Source of the DNA: a virus
Virus record (IMG/VR): IMGVR_UViG_3300045957_000043
Location: 1 to 56,144 of that record
Reading direction: 5' to 3' (one strand)
Length of the DNA stretch: 56,144 nucleotides
Part shown: positions 36,987 to 45,577 of the stretch, piece after piece
Position numbering within the stretch: the first letter of the stretch is position 1
How the letters are laid out: each line of letters begins with the position of its first letter
Made by a program: the position numbers and the translations under genes
Notes under the pieces: generated by a model
What the model saw: the letters and a program-made list of their open reading frames with translations, nothing else
Told to the model about the DNA's origin: nothing
The model's database searches: none

Positions 36987-38358
36987 AGAAGTACTCCACA
37001 GATTCAGTCCAGCGAGGATACCCCGGTGAATCGAGTTCGTGCGACTTGAAGCCGAACGCATCGTCAGTACCGCAGCGGCGATACAAGGTGTGGTAGCCAG
37101 GGAAGTTAGCCGCGATATAAGTCAGCCAGTCCGCCCAGAACGCGCCGGCTTCTGGTCCGTTACTGATTGCAGCTAAGTTTGTGTCAATCGGCCCGTTGTC
37201 GTTTCGGTTAAGCGAAAAGCCAGTCTCGTAGAACCAAATCGGCAAGCCTGAGCTAGATGCGTAACCCTGCCACGTCGCCAAGTGCGGCAGCACTCTCGTG
37301 TCGCGGTCGTCTTCGCACGCGGTGATCGCTTCAGCTGGCGTCGACGTGGCTGTCGCGGTATTTGTCGCCCAGGTCTGACCAAAATACGGCGCGACCGCCA
37401 TTGCATCCAGAAACGTTCCGGGTCGCGTGCGACCTGACACGGCTTGGTTGTAGGTATTCGGCACGCTGAGCCAAGCACCCCACACACCGTAGATATCTAC
37501 GCCCGGCATCGTCGTCTTGAAAATCTCGGCGGTCCTGTCGCTGCGGTCCCAGCTGTAAGCAGCAATGCGGGCTGTGTCGCCGGCGCCAGCGTAGCCCGAC
37601 GCGGCAGCGGTATTCGTGCTCCAGTTTGCCGCAAACGAAGAGTTCCAGTTTTCGTTACCCCACTCAACGATCAACGGTGTAGTCGGGCCGGCAGCCGCGT
37701 ATTCGTTCGCGACTTCCTGGATAATCGTGTCGTTCCATGTGCAGTGGATGTTAATCCACGGTACAGTCCCAGTCTGGTTCGAGATGTCTACGATGTCAGC
37801 CGGCGTGATCATTCGCCGAATGAACTGGTTCGCGCCCGTGGGCGTCGGGTAGAAAACCCATCGCTGGCTAGCAACTGAAGTACGCGGCTGAAAGTTAGTA
37901 AAGTGCGCGTTCATGTACCGCACGACACAGGCGTTCTGCACGTCGGCAAGAAAAGTCGGCGTCCAGTTGTCGGGGTCGCCGTCGCGCTTCAGACTAAACC
38001 CGGCTAGATCCCCGTCGAATTGCCAGTTAACGGTAGTGCTGCCTGCAGTAATCGTCTTTGTTGCGCCATTAGTTGAAGTGCCGGTGCCCGACCAAGTAGC
38101 TGTATAGTCGCCAGCTGGCCACGTGCGGCCCTGTCGCGCCTCGATATTGAGTTGGGTCGGCCCGGTAACCGGATAGCCAGTCGTCGGGTCGGTCGTCGCG
38201 GCGCCGATCGTGTGATAGAACTGCGAGTACTTGCCGAAGTCGTAGTGGATTCTTGAGGCAGAAAACGCGCCGGGTTCGGCGACGTTGAAACCTAGCTTGA
38301 ACTCGGGGTCTGGATCAGGGGGCGGATCGCCCGCACAGATCGGTTGGATGAACGCCAT
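36979..38358 (-). CDS. Glycoside-hydrolase-like virion enzyme (clan GH-A type)
   Basis: 459 residues. LIVEWGNENWN near residue 230 carries the N-E acid/base pair, and IWFYETGF near 372 places a second Glu as nucleophile, as in (beta/alpha)8 GH-A enzymes (GH39/GH79-like). The N-terminus has a beta domain (TATWSGTGTSTNGATKTI). No signal peptide, so it is probably a tail-associated depolymerase. Substrate unknown. Confidence 0.8.
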   Translation of the reverse strand: MAFIQPICAGDPPPDPDPEFKLGFNVAEPGAFSASRIHYDFGKYSQFYHTIGAATTDPTTGYPVTGPTQLNIEARQGRTWPAGDYTATWSGTGTSTNGATKTITAGSTTVNWQFDGDLAGFSLKRDGDPDNWTPTFLADVQNACVVRYMNAHFTNFQPRTSVASQRWVFYPTPTGANQFIRRMITPADIVDISNQTGTVPWINIHCTWNDTIIQEVANEYAAAGPTTPLIVEWGNENWNSSFAANWSTNTAAASGYAGAGDTARIAAYSWDRSDRTAEIFKTTMPGVDIYGVWGAWLSVPNTYNQAVSGRTRPGTFLDAMAVAPYFGQTWATNTATATSTPAEAITACEDDRDTRVLPHLATWQGYASSSGLPIWFYETGFSLNRNDNGPIDTNLAAISNGPEAGAFWADWLTYIAANFPGYHTLYRRCGTDDAFGFKSHELDSPGYPRWTESVEYFCG

Positions 38359-38451
38359 TTATTTAACCCACCAGTACCATCGTTTCCAAACCCGCCAGCC
38401 AAGCCACCCCACAGCCAAACCAGCAACCAAATAGGCCCAATGCCAGTACAC
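38359..38451 (-). CDS. 30-residue tryptophan-rich membrane peptide
   Basis: GTG 38451 lies 2 bases after the upstream stop, and the TAA at 38359 touches the glycosidase start. Eight of 30 residues are Trp (YWHWAYLVAGLAVGWLGWRVWKRWYWWVK). One membrane helix with a basic/aromatic tail. Ribosome site is weak (TAGG). Could be a small holin or lysis peptide, or a non-coding gap. Confidence 0.45.
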   Translation of the reverse strand: MYWHWAYLVAGLAVGWLGWRVWKRWYWWVK

Positions 38452-38453
38452 GG

Positions 38454-38789
38454 CTAGCAGCCTAGGCTACCTGAAGCTACCAGCGTGTCGCTCGCGGCGG
38501 GCGCGCCGCCGGCCCTGATAAACACGCTGTAGCACATGCACCCCGGCAACGCCGGTAAGTCGATTGAGTACCAAGACTCGTCGCCTGAGAGCGGCGTGCC
38601 GGTCTCTTCAGTCAACAGAGCTGAACTGTAGTTAGCCCGGCTCGGGTCACTGTAGCTACCGTCGAGCTGGCTCGTGTTGAAGTTGTAGTGCTGACTGCCA
38701 TCGCACAGACCCGCGATAGCGTAAAGATTCTGTCCAGCAGCCGCGCGGGTCGCAACAGTCGAGCATTTTGTAATTTCTGCGTTGTGCAT
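38454..38789 (-). CDS. Small virion-type protein, 111 residues
   Basis: ATG 38789 behind AAAAGGTAAG. Beta-rich, Ser/Gly/Ala-rich (SQHYNFNTSQLDGSYSDPS) with 5 cysteines. Placed between the beta-helix fibre and the glycosidase. Probably a fibre accessory or chaperone-like protein. Confidence 0.6.
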   Translation of the reverse strand: MHNAEITKCSTVATRAAAGQNLYAIAGLCDGSQHYNFNTSQLDGSYSDPSRANYSSALLTEETGTPLSGDESWYSIDLPALPGCMCYSVFIRAGGAPAASDTLVASGSLGC

Positions 38790-38802
38790 GACTTACCTTT
38801 TC

Positions 38803-40476
38803 TTAGAATTCCGCGATCCACTCGCCGCCGCCGGTAGTTGACCAGTGCCAGGAACGTACTTCGGTTGCTGAACTAGGAGACAGACCGCCCGAGTCAGCCC
38901 ACTGAGCATTTTGGATTGTCATGCAGGGCTCGCCCGCGAAGCTCGGCGCGTAGTGCGGCGCGCCGCCGAAGCTCGGGTGAGCTTGGTTACCGGTAAGCGT
39001 CGCGTCATGGCACTTTGCCAGCGGGTTTTCGCCGACCGAAGTCAGTGCGAGATTGCCTTCCGGCGTATCGCTCTTAGAGTGCGTGCCAGACCCGTGTAGA
39101 GACCCGGCAATGGTATTGCTGTTATCGAATCGCAACTTGCCTTTTTCGTTCGGGAAATCAGCCGCGATTAAGACCTGAGTCGGTCCAGCGCCGTCGGGGT
39201 TAAACCGACACTTGTCACACTCCAGTGACCCGGAGACTGCAAAAGCACCGATGGTATTCGGGTCGGACAAACCGTCTCCCGCAATCGCCCGCGACGTATA
39301 GTACAGTTCTGAGCCTTCGAGAGAAATGTCTTCATAGAAGCCCAGCACCGCCCAGCTCGTAGTGATGTCGACGCCGAGCTTCGAGCCGACAATCCGCACG
39401 CGAGGGCGCCCGGTGCGGCTGATGTGATTCAAGATGCCCTGGATGTAGCTGTCGTGGATCTCCAAAAAGCTTACAGTGCCTTCGATCATGATCCCCGAAC
39501 CGGCAGTCGTAGAGGTTTGAGGCCGCAACAGCGTGCAGCCTCGCACTGAAGCGTGTACTACGTCCTGGAGTTTAATCAGCGCGCTGCTCTCGGTGCCCGC
39601 GACAAGCTGCGCCGGGACTGCACCGAGATTAAACACGCAGTGTGAAATATCAGCATGTCGGTATGTCAAACCGGATGAGCCTCGATTGAAGTTAATCCCG
39701 CCAGTCGGGCCAAAACTCGTCGCGGTAGTCTTAGTGAACATGCACCCGGTGATCGACACGGAGTTCAAGTCTGGCCCACCGTTAATTACACCCCAGGACA
39801 GGATATCGGTAAACGTCGAGCCCTTAACACTCGTCGACCAGCCTTGGTTGTTCACCCCGTAGCTGCCCATCTTATAGAAGTCACACGCGGCGACCGTAAC
39901 CGCTTCGCAGTTTGAGTCGATCGTGATCCCGGCTGCGTCAACGTACCGCTGCACCGAGCCGCCGCCAGCAGGCGCGATCGTACCTGCGTGACGACGGAAC
40001 AAGCAGTTCTCGACCCTCACGGCGTGTGAGTTCTCGATTTTCAGGAGCGAAGCATTCGCAGTGTTGTTGGGGTTCGTCTGGTTGAAGTCCGCAGGGACCG
40101 TGAGTGTAGTCGGCGCGTCGAATTCAACTTCGCCGTCGAGAATACAGTCTACGAGCTTTGAGCGATTAGCTCCTGCGAGCGTGACTAGAGCTAAGTAGTT
40201 CTGACCCGGTGCTCTGGTGATCAGCCCTTTTTTAAGCGTCACGTCGGGCTGGCTGATCGTGATCGAGGCGCCAGCGGGTGACTCGTATTCCGCGTACTCG
40301 TCGCAGACAACCGTGTCGTACTGCACAGCGTCCGTCGCGGCTTGGTTGAGCGCAGCCCAGTTCGCGGCGGGCGTTTCAGAGCCCGGCGTGTACACTTCAT
40401 AAGTTCCGTCAGCACTGTACCGGACGACCTGCCCGACAGCTTGCCCGACGGATTGAGTAGGATCGAGATTATGCAC
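38803..40476 (-). CDS. Right-handed beta-helix tailspike-like protein
   Basis: 557 residues from GTG 40476 (GGAGA upstream); the open frame extends further but overlaps the membrane gene. Repeated short strands with N/C/G turns (VRVENCLFRRHAG, VTVAACDFYKMGSYGV, VSITGCMFTKTTAT, ADISHCVFNLG, ASVRGCTLLRP) are typical of pectate-lyase-like parallel beta helices. The C-terminus forms a separate cap. Likely receptor-binding or depolymerase tailspike. Confidence 0.8.
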   Translation of the reverse strand: MHNLDPTQSVGQAVGQVVRYSADGTYEVYTPGSETPAANWAALNQAATDAVQYDTVVCDEYAEYESPAGASITISQPDVTLKKGLITRAPGQNYLALVTLAGANRSKLVDCILDGEVEFDAPTTLTVPADFNQTNPNNTANASLLKIENSHAVRVENCLFRRHAGTIAPAGGGSVQRYVDAAGITIDSNCEAVTVAACDFYKMGSYGVNNQGWSTSVKGSTFTDILSWGVINGGPDLNSVSITGCMFTKTTATSFGPTGGINFNRGSSGLTYRHADISHCVFNLGAVPAQLVAGTESSALIKLQDVVHASVRGCTLLRPQTSTTAGSGIMIEGTVSFLEIHDSYIQGILNHISRTGRPRVRIVGSKLGVDITTSWAVLGFYEDISLEGSELYYTSRAIAGDGLSDPNTIGAFAVSGSLECDKCRFNPDGAGPTQVLIAADFPNEKGKLRFDNSNTIAGSLHGSGTHSKSDTPEGNLALTSVGENPLAKCHDATLTGNQAHPSFGGAPHYAPSFAGEPCMTIQNAQWADSGGLSPSSATEVRSWHWSTTGGGEWIAEF

Positions 40477-40696
40477 GTTCTCTGCTTCTCCAGTTCTCGA
40501 TCGCCCAGCTCGCCGTCGCACAAGCCACTGTAAGGCCGAGATACGTAAGAGCGAGCGATTTTGCTTTGTCAACTTCACACGGTCCGGTGTAGAGCCCTGC
40601 CGGGGGCTGCGGTACTTCAGGCACAAAGGCGTAAAAGCCGCCGAAAGCTAGGCTCAGCCCCACGAAAAAGGCAGTGATCGGCGATACTTTAATCAT
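40469..40696 (-). CDS. Two-helix membrane protein, holin candidate
   Basis: 75 residues from ATG 40696 (GGAGT upstream). Helices at about 7-26 (ITAFFVGLSLAFGGFYAFV) and 48-66 (ALTYLGLTVACATASWAI), ending with charged NWRSRERA. Size and topology fit a class II holin, but no lysin is adjacent. Confidence 0.6.
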   Translation of the reverse strand: MIKVSPITAFFVGLSLAFGGFYAFVPEVPQPPAGLYTGPCEVDKAKSLALTYLGLTVACATASWAIENWRSRERA

Positions 40697-40740
40697 AGGT
40701 ATCTACTCCGTTGCTGCCGGAATGCGATCCCAACCATAGG

Positions 40741-42132
40741 CTAAATCTGCTTCATCCAGAATTCGTCAATCTCGCACGACGGGCCGGTACTCGGCTGTGT
40801 AATCATCAGCAAACCGTGCTTGTAGTTGTTCTGATAAAAAGTTGTCAAAGTATCCGTGGCCGTGCTCACGCCGTCTACGAACACCTCGAAAGCTAGACCG
40901 TTAAATTCGATTTCGTAAAGATGGGGGACAGAATCGTCGTTGCCCAGATCGTGAACCGATTGCACAGTCGAACTCCGCATTAAAATGCCTTCGTTCGTCG
41001 TGCCGGTGTACCTGATGTAGTACCGCCAATGGTTGGTCGTACTCGTGCTGTCTTCGTTTCGGAAGACGAAACCCGCCATCGAACTGTTAGTGACGATTCC
41101 GGTCCCACCGAGTCCGTCATTAACCGTTTTTATGACAGCGCCGAGCCTCATGTCTTTGTCCCCGAGCACGTCGTGACAAGGGACAGTCACCTGCTGTCGT
41201 AGCCACGTCGTGTGTGCGGGCTTGACAAGCTTGTTGCTTAGCACCTGAATTTCAGTTCCCGCGCCTGAAGATTCCCACCACCGTGGTGCGCCTGGGACGT
41301 AATTTTCGTCAACAGTCGGGTATCGAGCGGCTGCCGCGACCAGCACCCCGTCTGCAGCAGTAAACGTGTCGCGGTAATAGTAATCGCTGACGATTGGGAC
41401 ATCATATGTGGCGAGCAATGCGTTGTACTGTGCATCGCTGATCCGTTGCCTTGACAGGCACAAATCAAGCACTGGGCTGCTGCCGTACTGCAACGTCCCT
41501 GAACCGGACCGCGTGTAAATCCCGCAGACACGTCCGACATTCGGCTCAGTGTCAGTAGCTTTCTGCACACCGTCGGCATACAGCGTCCACCGCGAAGCAA
41601 CCACTTCAAGTTCGAAGCGGTACGTCCCCGCCGCTAAGCCAAGCGGGTAAGCCGTAACGCTGTCCGCGACGGTGCCGTTCGTCGTGTAATGCCTTACGAC
41701 GAAATACACTTCCTCCGTAGTCTCGACATAAACGAAGCAGCCTTCAGTGTGATAGCCTGGGTCACCGAAGCGACGCCTCCAGCGAAAGCCCGTTCGCTGA
41801 GCACCTGAAGCGGTGGCGTCCGAGATCGAGACAGTCCAAGTTCCAACGACCTGGATTCGCGCGGTCAAAACATACGTTGAAGTCGGCAGCTCGATTTCTG
41901 TACGACCGGCAGAAAAACCAAACACCTGTTCGTTAACTAGCGTCCCGTTCCACGTCTTGTTATAGATCCCCATGTATCGCGTGTTGAGCCGCGAAAAGTC
42001 TGGGTCATGTACTTGGCTCCCCGTTCGGCTGTCGCCTGCCGCGATATCCTGGTGATTCGTATCGCGAAACGTGTCGAACAGGTAGATATTCGCATACTGC
42101 CAGAATGCAGCCCCGGCGCCTGAAGTTCCCAT
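40741..42132 (-). CDS. Concanavalin/LamG-like tail fibre protein
   Basis: 463 residues from ATG 42132 (AAGGA upstream). It has two related jelly-roll blocks: TYRFELEVVASRWTLYADGVQKATD and PHLYEIEFNGLAFEVFVDGVSTATD, each with a W/F-x-x-x-x-D-G-V strand pair typical of LamG folds. It probably binds carbohydrate on the host surface. Confidence 0.75.
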   Translation of the reverse strand: MGTSGAGAAFWQYANIYLFDTFRDTNHQDIAAGDSRTGSQVHDPDFSRLNTRYMGIYNKTWNGTLVNEQVFGFSAGRTEIELPTSTYVLTARIQVVGTWTVSISDATASGAQRTGFRWRRRFGDPGYHTEGCFVYVETTEEVYFVVRHYTTNGTVADSVTAYPLGLAAGTYRFELEVVASRWTLYADGVQKATDTEPNVGRVCGIYTRSGSGTLQYGSSPVLDLCLSRQRISDAQYNALLATYDVPIVSDYYYRDTFTAADGVLVAAAARYPTVDENYVPGAPRWWESSGAGTEIQVLSNKLVKPAHTTWLRQQVTVPCHDVLGDKDMRLGAVIKTVNDGLGGTGIVTNSSMAGFVFRNEDSTSTTNHWRYYIRYTGTTNEGILMRSSTVQSVHDLGNDDSVPHLYEIEFNGLAFEVFVDGVSTATDTLTTFYQNNYKHGLLMITQPSTGPSCEIDEFWMKQI

Positions 42133-42213
42133 GAGTGTTTAGTTCCTTGTGTCGCTGGGGCTGTTTTGTTTGACTGCACTACGCTTACTTAACTAGCTAA
42201 ATAGCCTGCTAGA

Positions 42214-45030
42214 TTAAGGCCAGACCGGTGCTTTGTGTCCTTCACGCACACTGCACTGGATCGTGCCGTCGTACTCCACTCGCCAGCTCAGCACTACGCC
42301 TTTGGTGTTGTCATTAGTCAAGATCCAAGCCGGCACGTTCGGTGCGGTGTCCGCGTCCGGGCCGAAGTCCCAGAGGCTACCCCAAGCCGGCGGGAAACTT
42401 GAGCCTTGCACAAACACTTGTCCGCTGTCGCCCGGCGAAGCGTTCGTGAGATTCGCGACAGTTCTCCCGCCAGCCAAGAGTTGGGGCAAAAACGCTTGTG
42501 GGCCAAGCGACACGTCGTACACAATGCTCGTCTGTGTACGGTCCAAAACCTGATAGCTCGGTCCTGCCGCGACGCCGCCCGTATCACAACACAACTGCGT
42601 GACAGTCAGGCTACCGCTAACAGAGTCAATGCAAGTGTGATACTTGAGCGACAGAGCACCCGGAGACGTGTAAATCAAAATGTCGCCAGACTGTTGCGGC
42701 GAAGCATTTGCCGCGTACCAAACCAGAATCTCGTTGTTAGTCGGAGCTTCTGGATCGCCGAACGATAAACCGCCGCCCGAGTTATCAATCGTGTAGCACT
42801 TGTCTTTCGGCAGCGAGTGATACTCGCCGGCATCATCCGTGTAGCCGAGAATATTCCCGTTCGCCCCCGTGTTATCCGAAACGAGCGTGAACTCGCTTGC
42901 GGTTGTGCTCCACGTCGCGGGGTCAACAAACGGACCGGCAGCGGCTTGGTTAACGCAGCAAGCATCGAGTCCTGTTGTTTGGATCAAGCTGGCATTGCCG
43001 TCGTCGTCCACGAAGTACCGATAGGTAGTCCCGTCGCCGTGGTCGTACTCAAGGACTGTTGGCCCGGAAATATTCTGTGCAGTCACATAGCTTTCGGCTT
43101 CTGTGACAACCAGCGGACTTGTGAAGCTACCGCCGGGGACCGTAGCGATCGGCGAGAGACAGCCTTGGATCGCTGCGCAGATATCAACCGTGACTGTAGT
43201 GCCGTCACCGTCGTTATGCACAATGGTGCCGTCGGCTAAGCCGTTTGCGCCGGTGTTGTCTGTGAGTACAGAAACACTACCGGTATCTACACCTGTAGTC
43301 TGAATCAGGCTCGCGTTACCGTCGTCATCCACGAAGTACCGATAAGTAGTCCCGTCGCCGTGATCGTACTCAAGGACTGTTGGCCCGGAAATATTCTGTG
43401 CAGTGACGTAGCTCTCGGCTTCTGTCACGACAAGCGGACTCGTGAACGTGCCGCCGGGGACCGTAGCGATCGGCGAGAGGCAGCCCTGGATTGCCGCACA
43501 CACGTCTACCGTGACTGTAGTCCCGTCACCGTCGTTGTGCACAAACGTGCCGTCGGCTAAGCCGTTCGCACCAGTGTTGTCGGTAAATACACTGACGGCG
43601 CCCGAGCTGATACCTGTAGTTTGGATTAGGCTCGCGTTACCGTCGTCATCCACGAAGTACCGATAAGTAGTCCCGTCGCCGTGATCGTACTCAAGCACCG
43701 TCGGTCCAGAGATACTCTGGGCCACGACGTAGCTCTCGGCTTCTGTCACGACAAGCGGACTCGTGAACGTGCCGCCGGGAACTGTTTCGATCGGTGACAG
43801 GCAGCCTTGGATCGCCGCGCAAATGTCGATGGTGACCGTAGTCCCGTCGCCGTCGTTATGCACAATCGTGCCGTCGGCTAAGCCAGTCACGCCAGTGTTG
43901 TCGGTCACTACAGACACCGCGCCGGCGCCGCCGCCTACCGGGACAGAACCGACACAGCTCTCGGTCATGACCGTGATATTCAGGTTCACGCCGTCACCGG
44001 CAGCGGTCACGACTTGATCAGAAATCGAGCTACCTGCAGGCAGAATCTCGCCGTCCAAGATGCTCGTCATGTCGAGCCGCGTCTGGCCAGCCGGCAAAAT
44101 CCACGGGTCTGCTGGGTTGACTACGCCACCAGGACCAGGAAGCAGCGTCGCCGAGCCGGGGCTCGTACCCGCCGCGATCCACATGAGGTGGAACTCGATA
44201 TCGCTCGCCGAAGTGCCCGTAACTTCCGCCCAAGCGCCCACAATGGTCTCTGAGGTGTTCGGGTTGACCATCGTGGAGTCAGAAGGCGTCGGTACTGAAC
44301 CCGAATCAACCGTCACGCTGCCGACTTTACCGACGGTGGTTTTCGTCCGCATACACACGCCGGGCAGCGGGTGCTCAACGCCGTTTTCGTCGACGTAGCC
44401 TACAAGGTACTGCACGGTGTCGTCGGGATTCTCGTAGAAGACGAACGTGTGGTTCGCAGACGGATTGGCCGCTGTAGCGCCCGCCGGCCAAGTGGTGGGG
44501 TCGTTAACGTCAACTAGCCCGCCGACAGTTGCTTCGATAGTGAAGTCGCAGCAGTTCTCGCCCGGCACTCGTAGTACCGTGACGTTGCCGTCATCATCTA
44601 CACCGTAGCGATATAGCCCGCCAGAACCGTCGGTGTAATCGATAAATGTCGGGCCAGAAGGCGAGCCTGCAGCTGCGTACACCGCAGCCAGATCGAGCGG
44701 GTCAACCAGACTCCCGGTCGTTACTGTAGCGATCGGGTCAAGGCAGCCTTGGATCGCCGCGCAAATGTCGATGGTGACCGTAGTCCCGCCGCCGTCGTTA
44801 TGCACGATCGTGCCGTCAGCTAAGCCGTTTGCCCCGGTGTTGTCCGTAACTACACTAGTAGCTCCCGTCGCCGTGATCGTCACGCTCAACGGGTCACCGT
44901 TAGTCTGCTGCAGCGTTAGCAGGCCCGTTTCGCTGGTGTAAACTAGGTCTGTGTTGCAACAGCCGTCGCCGCCTCCCCCGCAAGAATGCGCAACGTAACT
45001 ACTGCCGGGGGGAATTTGTGAGCCTGCCAT
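42214..45030 (-). CDS. Repeat-containing tail fibre/structural protein
   Basis: 938 residues from ATG 45030 (GGAG upstream). The module TDNTGANGLADGT, VHNDGDGTTVT-DICAAIQGC, ISGPT-LEYDHGDGTTYRYFVDDDGN occurs about four times. Three copies are nearly identical at 107 residues (321 bases) and one is more diverged toward the N-terminus. Gly/Asp/Thr-rich, so a repetitive beta structure is expected. The last part (SYQVLDRTQTSIVYDVSLG) differs and may be the tip. Likely elongated fibre. Confidence 0.75.
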   Translation of the reverse strand: MAGSQIPPGSSYVAHSCGGGGDGCCNTDLVYTSETGLLTLQQTNGDPLSVTITATGATSVVTDNTGANGLADGTIVHNDGGGTTVTIDICAAIQGCLDPIATVTTGSLVDPLDLAAVYAAAGSPSGPTFIDYTDGSGGLYRYGVDDDGNVTVLRVPGENCCDFTIEATVGGLVDVNDPTTWPAGATAANPSANHTFVFYENPDDTVQYLVGYVDENGVEHPLPGVCMRTKTTVGKVGSVTVDSGSVPTPSDSTMVNPNTSETIVGAWAEVTGTSASDIEFHLMWIAAGTSPGSATLLPGPGGVVNPADPWILPAGQTRLDMTSILDGEILPAGSSISDQVVTAAGDGVNLNITVMTESCVGSVPVGGGAGAVSVVTDNTGVTGLADGTIVHNDGDGTTVTIDICAAIQGCLSPIETVPGGTFTSPLVVTEAESYVVAQSISGPTVLEYDHGDGTTYRYFVDDDGNASLIQTTGISSGAVSVFTDNTGANGLADGTFVHNDGDGTTVTVDVCAAIQGCLSPIATVPGGTFTSPLVVTEAESYVTAQNISGPTVLEYDHGDGTTYRYFVDDDGNASLIQTTGVDTGSVSVLTDNTGANGLADGTIVHNDGDGTTVTVDICAAIQGCLSPIATVPGGSFTSPLVVTEAESYVTAQNISGPTVLEYDHGDGTTYRYFVDDDGNASLIQTTGLDACCVNQAAAGPFVDPATWSTTASEFTLVSDNTGANGNILGYTDDAGEYHSLPKDKCYTIDNSGGGLSFGDPEAPTNNEILVWYAANASPQQSGDILIYTSPGALSLKYHTCIDSVSGSLTVTQLCCDTGGVAAGPSYQVLDRTQTSIVYDVSLGPQAFLPQLLAGGRTVANLTNASPGDSGQVFVQGSSFPPAWGSLWDFGPDADTAPNVPAWILTNDNTKGVVLSWRVEYDGTIQCSVREGHKAPVWP
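42971..43933. repeat. Three 321-bp tandem repeats within the fibre gene
   Basis: Units begin at 42971, 43292 and 43613, each opening CCTGT(T/A)GT(T/C)TG(G/A)AT. Landmark CACGAAGTACC recurs at exactly 321-base spacing (43009, 43330, 43651). Third-base differences show the copies are not brand new, while long identical runs suggest gene conversion. Confidence 0.85.
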
Positions 45031-45054
45031 TTACTACACTCCAGTGGTTTGTTT

Positions 45055-45483
45055 TTAGCCGACGAGTTCAGCTGTCAACGGATCGGGGCCGTTCTTGACG
45101 TTCCAGCTGCTACGGGTGCGTTTGCGGAATTCAGAAATAACCTGGGTCGCTTGGTTCCTCTGATCGAAGTCCGACCAGACCGTATACCCCACAGGTTCGC
45201 CGTCTCCGCCGAGATATCGCTTGTCGCGGACGACCCACTTGTGCTTCCCAGCGGATCGGCGTTCGGCTTCGATGCGTGCAAGAATCTTGCCTGCTTTGTG
45301 TTGGTGCTCTTCGAGCGTCGCCATCTGACCCCCGATCGACGCCACGCGCAAGTTTTGAATTTCAAGCTGCTCTTCCAGCTGTTGAATTCTATCTTCGAGT
45401 TGTTTTTGCTTTCCGCTTGCACGGGCGCCAGAAACAAGGGTGTTAGTTTCGTTGGAGACTGTAGTTTCAGTGGTTTTTGCCAT
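45055..45483 (-). CDS. Coiled-coil virion protein, 142 residues
   Basis: ATG 45483 with GAGGG upstream. The N-terminal coiled coil (QKQLEDRIQQLEEQLEIQNLRV... GGQMATLEEHQHKAGKIL) precedes a small charged domain (WVVRDKRYLGGDGEPVGYTVWSD). It lies between the capsid and fibre genes. Role unknown; perhaps a linker or decoration protein. Confidence 0.7.
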   Translation of the reverse strand: MAKTTETTVSNETNTLVSGARASGKQKQLEDRIQQLEEQLEIQNLRVASIGGQMATLEEHQHKAGKILARIEAERRSAGKHKWVVRDKRYLGGDGEPVGYTVWSDFDQRNQATQVISEFRKRTRSSWNVKNGPDPLTAELVG

Positions 45484-45511
45484 AGTTTCATACCCTCATC
45501 TGATTAGACAA

Positions 45512-45539
45512 ACAGGCTCAGATTTTACCCTGAGCCTGT
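45512..45539 (-). terminator. Terminator after the capsid gene
   Basis: ACAGGCTCAG (45512-45521) and CTGAGCCTGT (45530-45539) are a perfect 10-bp stem with an 8-base loop. On the minus strand it is followed by TTGTCT. It ends the leftward packaging/capsid transcript. Confidence 0.7.
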
Positions 45540-45577
45540 CTACTCTTTATCGTCGTAGTCACACCCCACGACGAGCG

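Noticed and set aside
45075-45491. Alternative minus-strand frame beside the 142-residue coiled-coil gene
   Set aside because: Same stretch in another frame; only 45055-45483 gives a heptad pattern and a well-placed ribosome site.
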